From JBBQKF01 sp038326615 (lineage in GTDB: Bacteria > Bacillota > Clostridia > Saccharofermentanales > UBA5734): a DNA stretch of 27,841 nucleotides. The notes beneath the pieces are model-generated. The model was not told the origin of the DNA, did no database searches, and saw nothing but the letters and a program-made list of their open reading frames with translations. Every line of letters begins with the position of its first letter. Within the stretch, counting starts at the first letter, position 1. Of this stretch, positions 16,238-25,039 are shown piece by piece. A program made the translations under genes and the position numbers. The stretch is taken from positions 1 through 27,841 of the forward strand of contig JBBQKF010000036.1 of assembly GCA_038326615.1 (NCBI GenBank). The letters are read 5' to 3'.

Positions 16238-17161
16238 ATGAAAATATTTATTTGTGATGAACTTTTAAACAATATAAATACTAACATTTCGGAAATGGAA
16301 AAGTATTATAAAGAAATTAATGAAGTGAATTGTATACCCTTTTTTATTTATTGCTTTTCGCTATTTGAGAGCGCGTTAACAGAATCATTGAGACATTTTT
16401 TATATTCTTTTCCCGAAAAATTAAGTGGAGAAGCGATAAAAAGAGAGGACGGAAAAAGTTCTCCATATTTTCATGTTTCCAAAGAAACATTGATCGAATC
16501 ACTTGGTGATACAAAAAACATACTAGCTCAAATAGTAAATGAAAAAATCAGGAGGTTATCCAAAGGAAATCTTTGTAGTATCCTTGGTTATATAAATAAA
16601 TATTTTGCAATTGAAACAGGAATCGAAAACACAAATACAGAAAAAATGAGTAAATTAAGAAATTCAATAGTTCATGATAGCATTTTTGCAGATAGAAAGT
16701 ATTTTAAAGCAAAAGAGAAATATAAAATTGAACCAAAAGAAATACAATTAATAGAATATAAAAACTATTGCAACGAATTAATTGAAAAATTAAAATCAAT
16801 AGCATATGCAATATCAGTGAAATATGCTAGATATACAAAAGAGAAATTGATTCGAGACATATGGGATTATGTCTTTAAGTCACCGTTATTAAGCTTTGAT
16901 GATACTTTGTATATAGATAAGGACGAAAAAGTCTTGAGATTTAATTTTGAGCATATTGAAAAGATTAGTACTTCCATATGCTCTGGCGAAAAGTTTTTTT
17001 TAGCATTTTTATTGCATCAATATTCTACTTCAAAGAATGATGAATACTTCAAGTTTTGTGATATTCCAATGTTAGCATCAATATTGGATAGAGACAAACT
17101 TAAAAATATTATAGACATTTTTTCAATATATCCACATTTATTCAATGGAGAAAAAATATAA
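16238..17161 (+). CDS. HEPN-like protein upstream of the RloC-like gene
   Basis: The product is 307 residues. An N-terminal helical half (FFIYCFSLFESALTESLRHF) leads to KLRNSIVHDSIF, where R141, N142 and H146 form the RNx3H pattern of HEPN ribonucleases. In AbiV/MAE_28990-like families this sits in just such a helical bundle. The C-terminal half (about 190-307) is not recognised. ATG 16238 is favoured over GTG 16235 because GGAGG is 7 rather than 4 bases away. It lies 45 bp before the RloC-like gene, and 57 bp behind the two-TM gene. It may be an RNase or an RNA-binding immunity or sensor partner. The HEPN call rests on a short motif plus helical context, so confidence is moderate. Confidence 0.5.
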   Translation: MKIFICDELLNNINTNISEMEKYYKEINEVNCIPFFIYCFSLFESALTESLRHFLYSFPEKLSGEAIKREDGKSSPYFHVSKETLIESLGDTKNILAQIVNEKIRRLSKGNLCSILGYINKYFAIETGIENTNTEKMSKLRNSIVHDSIFADRKYFKAKEKYKIEPKEIQLIEYKNYCNELIEKLKSIAYAISVKYARYTKEKLIRDIWDYVFKSPLLSFDDTLYIDKDEKVLRFNFEHIEKISTSICSGEKFFLAFLLHQYSTSKNDEYFKFCDIPMLASILDRDKLKNIIDIFSIYPHLFNGEKI

Positions 17162-17206
17162 CACTCACATTTAGATAGGTATTTCTAAGTTAAATAAAGA
17201 AAGGCT

Positions 17207-19384
17207 ATGGGACGGATTATGATTACAAAGATTAATATGAAAAAGGTGAACTGCTATAAAAATCCTGCTTCTCTTACTACTGATAAAAAAATCAATCTAA
17301 TTTATGGTCTTAATGGAACTGGTAAAAGCACATTATCTAATTATTTGTATGATAGGACATATCCGAATTTTGTTGATTGTTCTATTGAAGGCTTGACGGA
17401 TGATGAAATTCTTGTTTATAACCAGCACTTTATAAGAGACTATTTTTACCAATCAGAATCTCTTAAAGGCATCTTCACTTTATCTAAAGAAAACAAAGAA
17501 GCTGAAGAAAAAGCAATATTAGCACAGTTGGAGATAGTTAGAAAAGATAAGGATAAAACAACAAAGTCTACTGCTATAACTAGCACGACTAATGATCTTG
17601 ATACAAAAAGAGAGAATGCAGAAACTAAAACATGGGAGATTAAAAAAAAGTTTGCTGGCGACGACCGTATTTTAGAGTATTGTCTTGATAACTTAAAAGG
17701 TAAAAGAGAAACCCTTTATAATTATTTAGCAAGTGTCGTTAAAACAGAGCATGAGCCCACTAAAACAATCGATCAACTAAAAAAAGAAGTTGACGCGATT
17801 CAAGGAAATACTGCCAACAAATACGACTTACTTCCCAAAATAAATATTGATAATCGACAAATAGAATCAACCCTAATCTTCAGCAAATCTATTATTGGTA
17901 ATGAAAACAGTACGGTTGCCGAACTAATAAAAAAACTAAAGAACTCTGATTGGATAAAAGAAGGTATTAAATTCATTAGTCAGGATACTGATGATATTAA
18001 ACAACTGTGCCCGTTTTGCCAGGAAAGGACAATTACTGCAACTCTGATCGAGAATATAAAAAATTACTTTGACGAAGTCTATGAGAACGATATCAATGAA
18101 TTAAAAACCGCATTATCTGCTTATGACGCCAATAACCAAGCGATACCTAAAAAAGAGGTTTACGATACTAACCTTTTTATAAAAGCGAATAAATCTAATT
18201 TTGAGAACTTATATAATGCAGTTGTTTATTGCCTTAGTGACAACAAAGAGAAAATTGCGGAGAAAATTAAAACTCCAAGTCAACTTATAGTGCTTAAAAA
18301 TTCGAGCCAAGTAATTAATGATTTTAATGGCCTTGTCGATGAAATAAATATCCTAATAACAGAACATAATGCTAAAATTCAGAACAGAGAGGCTACACTT
18401 ATAACCATTAAACAACAGTTTTGGACTTGTATGCGTTGGAAATATGATCAAACTATATCAGCTTTCCAAAATGATAAAACCATAATTGAGAAGAAACTAA
18501 AAAATTTAAAAGACGAAATCATAAAAATTGACGATGATATTACAGCCCAGAAACTTATAATTATAGACCAACAGAAAAAAACAATTAACATTGATGAAGC
18601 GATTGCAAATATTAATGACGGTCTCATTGAACTTGGAATTGATGGTTTTCATATTGAAAAACATAAAGATGTTTTATATAAAATTGTAAGAACAGAACAA
18701 TGTGAAAATACATTTGAAACTCTAAGTGAAGGCGAAAAAATGATTATCAGTTTCCTTTACTTTAGAGAGTTATGTAAAGGTAAGCGATCTGCATCAAGTG
18801 TTGCTAGTAAAAAAATCGTTGTTATTGATGACCCGATATCAAGCTTATCTCATATTTATATCTTTAATATTGGGCTGATGATTAAAAATGATTTTTTCAA
18901 TTCTCCTCAATATGAACAGGTATTCCTTTTAACGCACAGCTTATATTTCTTTTATGAAATGACTAATCCGAACTACGTAAAAAGAAAAGACGATCAGAAA
19001 TTATTCAGGTTAAGCAAAAATATTGATGGTAGTCAAATTATTGAAATGAAATATGAGGAAATTCAAAACGACTATCATTCATATTGGTTCATTATAAAAG
19101 ATGATAAACAACCACCAGCTTTAACCGCAAATTGTATGCGTAACATTATTGAATATTTCTTTAATTTTATCGAAAAAAGAGATTTGAATAACGTTTTTCA
19201 AAAACCTGAATTAAAGGCAATACAATATCAAGCCTTTTATAGATATATAAATCGTGAATCCCATTCTTTGGGGCAAAATATCTTTGATATTAAGGAGTTT
19301 AATTATTCGGATTTTAAAGAAGCGTTTCGTTTAGTATTTATGAGTAGTGGCTATGAAGAACACTATAAAAAAATGATGAAATAA
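17207..19384 (+). CDS. RloC/PrrC-like AAA_13 ATPase with putative anticodon-nuclease site
   Basis: The product is 725 residues. Walker A is GLNGTGKS (34-41), followed by VYNQHFIRDYF typical of AAA_13. Coiled-coil arms flank CPFCQ (268-272), a zinc-hook-like CxxC as in RloC. The ABC signature is LSEGEK (506-511) and Walker B is IVVIDDP (537-543) with S-S-L-S. The C-terminus has R645, E649 (MRNIIEYFF) and H686 (NRESHS). In PrrC the anticodon-nuclease triad is R320, E324 and H356, with very similar spacing. Known members cut tRNA anticodon loops when restriction is inhibited. A second in-frame ATG at 17219 is equally usable. Catalysis and tRNA choice are inferred, and the ATPase call is firm. 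Confidence 0.75.
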   Translation: MGRIMITKINMKKVNCYKNPASLTTDKKINLIYGLNGTGKSTLSNYLYDRTYPNFVDCSIEGLTDDEILVYNQHFIRDYFYQSESLKGIFTLSKENKEAEEKAILAQLEIVRKDKDKTTKSTAITSTTNDLDTKRENAETKTWEIKKKFAGDDRILEYCLDNLKGKRETLYNYLASVVKTEHEPTKTIDQLKKEVDAIQGNTANKYDLLPKINIDNRQIESTLIFSKSIIGNENSTVAELIKKLKNSDWIKEGIKFISQDTDDIKQLCPFCQERTITATLIENIKNYFDEVYENDINELKTALSAYDANNQAIPKKEVYDTNLFIKANKSNFENLYNAVVYCLSDNKEKIAEKIKTPSQLIVLKNSSQVINDFNGLVDEINILITEHNAKIQNREATLITIKQQFWTCMRWKYDQTISAFQNDKTIIEKKLKNLKDEIIKIDDDITAQKLIIIDQQKKTINIDEAIANINDGLIELGIDGFHIEKHKDVLYKIVRTEQCENTFETLSEGEKMIISFLYFRELCKGKRSASSVASKKIVVIDDPISSLSHIYIFNIGLMIKNDFFNSPQYEQVFLLTHSLYFFYEMTNPNYVKRKDDQKLFRLSKNIDGSQIIEMKYEEIQNDYHSYWFIIKDDKQPPALTANCMRNIIEYFFNFIEKRDLNNVFQKPELKAIQYQAFYRYINRESHSLGQNIFDIKEFNYSDFKEAFRLVFMSSGYEEHYKKMMK

Positions 19385-19587
19385 AGATAAGGTGTTCAAA
19401 ATTACTCGCATTTACTGCTCATCTCAAATCTTTAAAGGAAATGATACGAATTTTTGTGTTAATTGCTATTTTGATAATATTTATGTTGAAGGAATGAATG
19501 AAATTGAAATTCACTGAAGATTATCCGCGTAGCAGGTAACGAAATAAGAATGGCTGCAATTGAAAAATGAATGGAGTGGCGTCTAAA

Positions 19588-20538
19588 ATGAAAGCCGTTA
19601 TCTATGATAAAAAGAATTCTCCTAACGTCCTTGTGCTTCGAGATGTGGAAAAACCAGCGCCACAAGATAACGAAGTACTGGTGAAGATTTATGCTGTTTC
19701 GGTCAATGCTGCAGATTACCGATCCATGAGAATGGGAATTATTCCGAAACGGAAAATATTTGGTTCTGACATTGCTGGACGGGTTGAAGCTGTTGGGAAA
19801 AATGTGAGTCTATTCGCAGTCGGAGATGGAGTTCTATCGGATCTTTCGGGACATGGCTTGGGAGGCTTTGCTGAATATGTGACTGTTCCAGAAGTAGCAT
19901 TGGTAGCAAAACCATTCGATGTTCCTTTTGAAGTGGCTGCCGCGGTTCCAATGTCGGCTGTCACTGCCCTGCAGGCGTTACGAAATATCGGTCAAATAAA
20001 GTTGGGAGATAAGGTGCTCGTTTTCGGTGCGGGAGGTGGTGTAGGGACGTTTGCCATTCAATTGGCAAAGCACTTCGGAGCAGAAGTCACGGCTGTGTGT
20101 GGTACAGCGAATGCAGAATTAGCGCATTCTCTTGGAGCGGACTATGTCATCGATTACACGCAGGAGGATTTCACCAGAAACGGGAAGCGTTACAATCTTA
20201 TCATCGCTGTTAACGGACGCCAGCCACTTTCTAGATATAAGGGTGCTTTAACCTCTGAGGGCATTGTTGTAGTAGTAGGCGGTGCTCTGTCGCAAGTTTT
20301 AAAGTCGCTGCTTCTCGCCCCTATCATGTCACACGGAGGCAAAAAGATTCGCACACTTAGCGCAAAGTCCAATACGGAAGATCTGAATTTGATTATAAAA
20401 TTGTTGGAAAACGGCAGTATCAAGCCGGTTATCGATAGGCGGTACGCTTTAAGTGAAACCGCCGAAGCCGTGCGTTATGTCAGCGAAGGACATGCCCGCG
20501 GGAAAGTGATAATAAATATTGTGAATGAGAACGATTAA
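19588..20538 (+). CDS. Zinc-independent MDR oxidoreductase (quinone reductase-like)
   Basis: The product is 316 residues from MKAVIYDKKN. It has the GroES-like N-terminal fold (VSVNAADYRSMRMG), FGSDIAGRVEAVG, and the NAD(P)-binding loop VFGAGGGVGTFAIQLAKHFG (147-153 is the glycine loop). The structural-zinc cysteine lobe is absent, as in quinone oxidoreductases (NADPH donor, small electrophilic carbonyl or quinone acceptor). The ATG at 19588 is chosen because family members begin MKA(V/I), and GGAG lies upstream at 19573. An ATG at 19567 is possible. It is followed by the esterase gene after 44 bp. The substrate is unknown, and the gene has no evident link to the defence block. Confidence 0.85.
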   Translation: MKAVIYDKKNSPNVLVLRDVEKPAPQDNEVLVKIYAVSVNAADYRSMRMGIIPKRKIFGSDIAGRVEAVGKNVSLFAVGDGVLSDLSGHGLGGFAEYVTVPEVALVAKPFDVPFEVAAAVPMSAVTALQALRNIGQIKLGDKVLVFGAGGGVGTFAIQLAKHFGAEVTAVCGTANAELAHSLGADYVIDYTQEDFTRNGKRYNLIIAVNGRQPLSRYKGALTSEGIVVVVGGALSQVLKSLLLAPIMSHGGKKIRTLSAKSNTEDLNLIIKLLENGSIKPVIDRRYALSETAEAVRYVSEGHARGKVIINIVNEND

Positions 20539-20582
20539 AATTTTTAGCAAGTGAAAAATAGAACGATGAACGGAGACTTATT

Positions 20583-21962
20583 ATGCCAAATTCAGTGATT
20601 ATCACGCGGGGAACAAAAGATTATCAAATATTTCAACAAAAAAATGGTGTTGCAAGTATTGCGATTGAGGGAACATATGCGATAACCGAGAATCCTAAAG
20701 ACAAGGTCTGGGTAAGACTGGTTCATGAATTTACACAAACGGTTGTAACAAATTGGAAAGCCGCTCAATGTAGTGAGGGTTGCCATTTTACTTCAACATT
20801 GAAGGACATCCCAGCAGGAGGATTATACAGAATTGAAACATGTTTGTGCCCATCCATTTCTGATGCGGAGTGGGGTGCAAGAGGCGATTTTGTTTTTCAT
20901 ATAGGAGTCGGAGACTTGTATGTCATTGCCGGACAAAGTAATTCTGCTGGATATGGTAAAACGCCAATCAACGATCCCCCCGAAATAGGCATTCATTTGT
21001 ACAAAAACAGTGAAATCTGGGATTTGGCGACACACCCCATGAATGATTCAACGCGCTCTGTACACGAGGTAAACGCTGAAGGAGCTAATTCAGGACATTC
21101 GCCTTATTTGTCTTTTGCCAAAAGATTAAAATCAACTTTGAATTATCCTATTGGGCTGATTCAGACTTCATTGGGTGGATCACCATTATCTGCGTGGAAC
21201 CCTGGTGAAGCTGGGCATTTATATAATAACATGGTAGATGTTGTCAAAAATTGTACCAATGGAAAAAGTGAAGTGGCCGGTATTCTTTGGTATCAGGGTT
21301 GTAGTGATTGTAGTGAAAAAGACTCTCAATCCTATTTAAAAAGATTTAAAAATATGGTCCAATCAATTCGTGAAGATTTTCATGACAAAAATTTACCGAT
21401 GTATACTGTTCAGCTAAATAAAGTCGTGGGAGAACCGAATCCTGAGGCCGATTACGGTTGGGCAATCCTTAGAGAAAGTCAAAGAGTGGCTGCCAAAGAG
21501 ATCCGAAACGTTTATGTAACGCCATCCATGGATTTAGGACTTTGCGATTTAGTACATAACAACTCTCAATCCAACATGGTTTTGGGAGAAAGACTTGCGA
21601 ATATGGCTCTTAGTGAAACTTTCAAAATGAATGTGTTAGGTAAAGCGCCTGACATTTTATCTGCGAAAGAAGTAACACCAACAACAGTCAGGATTGCTTT
21701 TTCAAATATCTCTCAAAACATTGCTACTCTTGGACTGCCGGCTAAGGACTTGCAATTTGAAATTACCGATGATCATGGCGTAGTGGAAATAATTAATTAT
21801 GTGGTAAATATGGACATTATTGATCTAAATGTCTCCAGAGAAATTGTTGGCAATGGAAGAATATCTTTTGCAGCAAAAGCTTACCCACACTCCATCATCC
21901 CTTTTGACCTGGGAAGTGGGCTGCCACTATTGGGGTTCTTGAATTTTAGAATTGAGAGATAA
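20583..21962 (+). CDS. SGNH/sialate O-acetylesterase-family (SASA) protein
   Basis: The product is 459 residues. An N-terminal beta-rich domain (1-105) precedes block I VIAGQSNSAGYG, with nucleophile S119. TSLGGSPLSAWNPG is block III-like, LWYQGCSDC corresponds to the usual WYQGE(S/A) block, and CDLVH supplies the C-terminal D322/H325 pair. The family hydrolyses acetyl esters from sugars such as sialic acid or plant polysaccharides. In this protein the usual glutamate of the WYQGE block is a cysteine. There is no signal peptide, so it is probably cytoplasmic. It has its own ribosome binding site (CGGAG, 7 bases before ATG). The C-terminal 100 residues form a second beta-rich domain. The substrate is not determinable. 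Confidence 0.8.
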   Translation: MPNSVIITRGTKDYQIFQQKNGVASIAIEGTYAITENPKDKVWVRLVHEFTQTVVTNWKAAQCSEGCHFTSTLKDIPAGGLYRIETCLCPSISDAEWGARGDFVFHIGVGDLYVIAGQSNSAGYGKTPINDPPEIGIHLYKNSEIWDLATHPMNDSTRSVHEVNAEGANSGHSPYLSFAKRLKSTLNYPIGLIQTSLGGSPLSAWNPGEAGHLYNNMVDVVKNCTNGKSEVAGILWYQGCSDCSEKDSQSYLKRFKNMVQSIREDFHDKNLPMYTVQLNKVVGEPNPEADYGWAILRESQRVAAKEIRNVYVTPSMDLGLCDLVHNNSQSNMVLGERLANMALSETFKMNVLGKAPDILSAKEVTPTTVRIAFSNISQNIATLGLPAKDLQFEITDDHGVVEIINYVVNMDIIDLNVSREIVGNGRISFAAKAYPHSIIPFDLGSGLPLLGFLNFRIER

Positions 21963-22302
21963 AGACATGCGTGTGTGGAGGCGCCACCTGCGTACCAAGT
22001 GACGAAACGGCAGTAAGCAGTAATAGGGACGGTTTTGAGCAAAAGGCTTTCGGCGATGGTGGAAGTGAGGGTTAGAGGATTTTCGAGGAATTGTCGAGTA
22101 ATGTCGAAAAAGGTAATAAAATGTAGGTTTTTAGTGAGTTGTTTTTTTCTATATAGATTGTTAATATGTATTTTATACGGTCAACTAAGAAAAGATTTCC
22201 AAAGTTGGCAAATGCAGGTGTAAACTGTTATAGTTGATTTATTAGTGAAAATATAAGACAATATAAATATTAGAAAACATAGAAGTGGAATAGGGGTGAA
22301 TT
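21963..22302. other. Intergenic region with a GGGACGG element and mobile debris
   Basis: No complete gene is seen. At 22026-22045 GGGACGGTTTTGAGCAAAA echoes the GGGACGGGGTTG repeats. It is followed by CTTTCGGCGATGGTGG and TTTTCGAGGAATTGTCGAG (about 22046-22100), a block with much higher GC and different base use from its surroundings. I read this as repeat or insertion-element debris. A short open frame crosses it (22035-22223) but looks non-coding. From about 22220 the DNA is AT-rich and should hold the promoter of the next operon; GGGGTGA (22293-22299) is the ribosome binding site of the ATPase. Confidence 0.4.
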
Positions 22303-23187
22303 ATGTCTATATCATATATTGGAGTGAAGAATTTCACAGTATTTGTTGATATGAAGGTTACGTTTGGAGAAGGAATCAATGTTATTATCGGAGAAAATGC
22401 TACAGGCAAAACTCATTTATTGAAGTTATTATATGCCTACGCAAATAACAAGGAAGTAATTTTGCAGGACTTATTTTTAAATAAATGTGAAAATTTATCC
22501 AATGATAGTTATTTTGATCCGGATAAAAACATTACCATCAATAATGATAAAATGAACTGTATATATATCCCGGTTGCCGATATGTTATCCCATTCCAAAG
22601 GGTTTACATCTATGTACCATGAGTTTGATATGCCCTTCGACAAAACATATAATGACATTCTGGTAAAAGCACAGCTTCCAAATAAAAGGAAGGAAACATA
22701 TGAGGCTCTTTTGGTAAAATTGTCGAATATTTTTGACGGTGAAGTTGTTTATGAAAATGATTCGTTTTATATAAAAAAGAATACAGGAGAAAAAGTAAAT
22801 GCAAATATGGAAGCGGACGGATTTAAAAAATTTGCGCTTTTATACCAATTAATAAAAAACGGAAGTTTGTCTGAGAACGCAGCACTCTTATGGGATGAAC
22901 CTGAAAGCAACATTAACCCCAAAAACATTCCGATACTTGTTGAAATATTATTGGAACTACAAAGAAACGGCGTTCAAATTTTCATTACAACACATGACTA
23001 CATTTTCTCAAAATACTTTGAAGTAAAGCGCAGCGAAAGCGACAAAATAATGTATCATTCACTCTATAAAACTGATTCCGGGGTGAAGTGTGAAAGTAAA
23101 TCGATATTTAATGACTTAGAAAACAACACAATCATGGACACGTTTATTCAGCTATATAAGGACGAGATTGAGAAGGTGATGAATTGA
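22303..23187 (+). CDS. ABC/AAA-like ATPase, first gene of a three-gene coupled operon
   Basis: The product is 294 residues. Walker A is GENATGKT (30-37) after FTVFVDMKVTFGEGINVIIG. A signature-like ADGFKKFALLYQL lies at 171-183, Walker B is LLWDEPESNINP (D198, E199), and the switch histidine is TTHD (231). There is no coiled-coil arm, so it is a compact AAA_15/21-type ATPase like those that gate effectors in defence modules. Its TGA (23185-23187) overlaps the next ATG by one base, giving strict translational coupling. Inference: it controls the ExK protein encoded next. Confidence 0.75.
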   Translation: MSISYIGVKNFTVFVDMKVTFGEGINVIIGENATGKTHLLKLLYAYANNKEVILQDLFLNKCENLSNDSYFDPDKNITINNDKMNCIYIPVADMLSHSKGFTSMYHEFDMPFDKTYNDILVKAQLPNKRKETYEALLVKLSNIFDGEVVYENDSFYIKKNTGEKVNANMEADGFKKFALLYQLIKNGSLSENAALLWDEPESNINPKNIPILVEILLELQRNGVQIFITTHDYIFSKYFEVKRSESDKIMYHSLYKTDSGVKCESKSIFNDLENNTIMDTFIQLYKDEIEKVMN

Positions 23188-23699
23188 TGCTGGAAATTAT
23201 AGAATCCCAAATGTTGTTTGGACCATATGAGAAAAATCGTGTTTTTCAGATAGAAAAATCAGATACTTACAATTGTTTGCCAGAGAAAATTAAGACGGTC
23301 GAATTTATATTAATATGCAATGAAAATAATTTGAATTTTATTGAAGCAAAATCAAGTTCTCCTAAGCCCATAAGAGAAAATATCATTCGATTTGATGAAT
23401 TTGTAAAGGATGTATCCGAAAAATTTATACATTCATTTAATTTATATTATTCCACAATAGTTGGCAGGCAAGAAAAATTTATTGAATTAAGCGATAAATT
23501 CCTGCAACTTGATAATAGAAAAATTACAATCAAGTTTTTGTTGATTATTAAAGGACATAAAATTGAATGGTTACCTGCTATTCATGAAGAACTGGAAAGA
23601 AAACTATATTGCCATAACAAAATATGGAAAATTGACATAGCTGTACTTAATGACGAACTGGCTATACGTCATAAATTAGTCGGGAAAGTATTAGATTAA
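23187..23699 (+). CDS. Predicted ExK-motif nuclease-like protein
   Basis: The product is 170 residues. The only clear feature is KTVEFILICNENNLNFIEAK, where E39 and E53-x-K55 on two predicted beta strands recall the core of PD-(D/E)xK nucleases. The following SSSPKP resembles the post-core turn. The ATG at 23187 is preferred to TTG 23184. It overlaps the ATPase stop (TGATG), and its own TAA overlaps the next ATG (TAATG). Middle and C-terminal halves are not recognised. With an ATPase in front, a nuclease effector is likely, but a non-catalytic partner cannot be excluded. Confidence 0.5.
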   Translation: MLEIIESQMLFGPYEKNRVFQIEKSDTYNCLPEKIKTVEFILICNENNLNFIEAKSSSPKPIRENIIRFDEFVKDVSEKFIHSFNLYYSTIVGRQEKFIELSDKFLQLDNRKITIKFLLIIKGHKIEWLPAIHEELERKLYCHNKIWKIDIAVLNDELAIRHKLVGKVLD

Positions 23700-24457
23700 T
23701 GGACAAAGAAATATGCAAAAAACTTGATGAAATTGAATCGGAAGAAAATATCAAGATTTTACATGCTGTAGAATCCGGTAGCCGCGCCTGGGGATTTGCT
23801 TCGCCTGATAGCGACTACGATGTTAGATTTTTATATATGCGGACAAAAGAGCATTATTTGAAACTTGAAAAAACAAGTGATGTTATTGAGTTACCAATTG
23901 ACGATATTCTTGATATTAACGGATGGGATATTGATAAGACTTTGAAATTATTGCATTCATCAAATCCAACCTTATTTGAATGGAGTAATTCACCGATTGT
24001 ATATAAAAGCACTCCTTTTTTTACAGAATTCAAAAAAATTATCAATGAATATTTCAATGCAAAATCAGGCTTATATCATTATTTGAGTATGGCAGACGGA
24101 AATTACAGAGAGTATTTGAAAAGTGATATGGTCAAAGCAAAGAAATATTTCTATGTTATTCGACCTATACTTGCATGTAAGTGGGTATTAAAAGAAAACT
24201 GTCCTCCGCCAATGTTGTTTTCAAAACTTGTGGATTCTGTTTTAGAGCCGGAACTAAAACCGGCAATACAGAGATTACTTGAAATAAAAACAGTTACACC
24301 AGAAATTGGTGAAATACCGAAAATTCAAGTTTTAAATGATTATATTGAACATAACATTTCAGAATTGAAAGTTCTTATTGATAATCTGCCGGCGGAAAAG
24401 AAAAAGGGTTGGGAAGAATTGAACGAATTGTTTTTATCGACTTTTGAAATGAATTAG
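23699..24457 (+). CDS. YcgL/RlaP-type nucleotidyltransferase
   Basis: The product is 252 residues. Residues 25-44 carry ESGSRAWGFASPDSDYDVRF, the GSRAxG...DSDxDxRF pattern of the YcgL/RlaP family (PF10127, polymerase-beta superfamily) with metal-binding D39 and D41. The helical remainder contains SSNPTLFEWSNSP, also typical. Such enzymes transfer nucleotides to RNA or other acceptors, and RlaP is named for linkage to RNA ligases. The start overlaps the preceding TAA by one base and has no separate Shine-Dalgarno sequence, so it depends on coupling. Its presence with an ATPase and an ExK protein is unusual. It could modify tRNA or protein in an immunity step, like MNT antitoxins, or be an effector itself (inference). 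Confidence 0.8.
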   Translation: MDKEICKKLDEIESEENIKILHAVESGSRAWGFASPDSDYDVRFLYMRTKEHYLKLEKTSDVIELPIDDILDINGWDIDKTLKLLHSSNPTLFEWSNSPIVYKSTPFFTEFKKIINEYFNAKSGLYHYLSMADGNYREYLKSDMVKAKKYFYVIRPILACKWVLKENCPPPMLFSKLVDSVLEPELKPAIQRLLEIKTVTPEIGEIPKIQVLNDYIEHNISELKVLIDNLPAEKKKGWEELNELFLSTFEMN

Positions 24458-24534
24458 AACTATTCATCCCCATTGGTTTTTAGGAAGAAACAGCAGTGCC
24501 ACTCACCGAAACGGCGGAATGTCGGCAAATAGGA

Positions 24535-24557
24535 TTGTGCAACAAACTGTTGCACAA
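24535..24557. repeat. Perfect 9-bp hairpin
   Basis: TTGTGCAAC (24535-24543), a five-base loop, then GTTGCACAA (24549-24557). No T-run follows, so it is not a typical terminator. It lies about 80 bp after the nucleotidyltransferase stop. Confidence 0.7.
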
Positions 24558-24809
24558 ATTATCATCACCATCAGAAAAATTGAAAAACTTAATCCCGCTT
24601 TCTTCGAAAAACGATGATGGACAGGACTTTTCCATAGTTGTCGATGTTATTGATGTATTGACTGAAACTGATCGAAGCTCAAAAATACCGGAGTGACCTG
24701 AAATCAAAGCTGGAACGAAAATATAAACGATAAGAAATGATAGTGACATTGTTTCTACAATGTGCGCATCGCGAGACGAGTACTTTAAATTAAATCAGCC
24801 ACGGAAAAG

Positions 24810-24836
24810 TGGTATGTCGAAATTTCCGACATACCA
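24810..24836. repeat. Perfect 10-bp hairpin
   Basis: TGGTATGTCG (24810-24819), a seven-base loop and CGACATACCA (24827-24836). No T-run flanks it. The symmetry would also suit a dimeric DNA-binding protein or a transposon end. Confidence 0.75.
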
Positions 24837-24971
24837 TCATTAAAAGTGCAATTATAGGAAAAATACTGGAAAGTTTCTCAAAAATTTTTAAATTGTGTTG
24901 GGTTGTGACGCTTTTAATACGCTTTCCGATGGCGGTAAAAAACAATAAATTTATGGTGTCGATATTAACCC

Positions 24972-25039
24972 AGGTGAATAATTAACAACTATTCATCCAT
25001 AGGTGAATAATAGGCAACTATTCATCCCCAGGTCAATAG
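24972..25039 (+). repeat. 29-bp tandem repeat, two and a third copies
   Basis: Units start at 24972, 25001 and 25030, each with AGGT(G/C)AATA. The first two end with AACTATTCATCC and share an internal GGTGAATA/TATTCATC hairpin of 8 bp including one G-U pair. The third is cut short by AATAG-AATG-CTATT and a T-run (25035-25055). It lies just upstream of the satD-like start. Confidence 0.75.

Noticed and set aside
22035..22223. 62-codon plus-strand open frame
   Set aside because: It begins in repeat-like debris, lacks a ribosome binding site and changes composition half-way.
24480..24749. Open frames on both strands (24496-24696 plus, 24480-24749 minus)
   Set aside because: No ribosome binding site, no recognisable motif, and they cross a perfect hairpin.
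24972..25039. Regular 29-bp repeats that might be a CRISPR array
   Set aside because: The units are directly tandem without spacers, fewer than three complete copies exist, and no cas gene is near.
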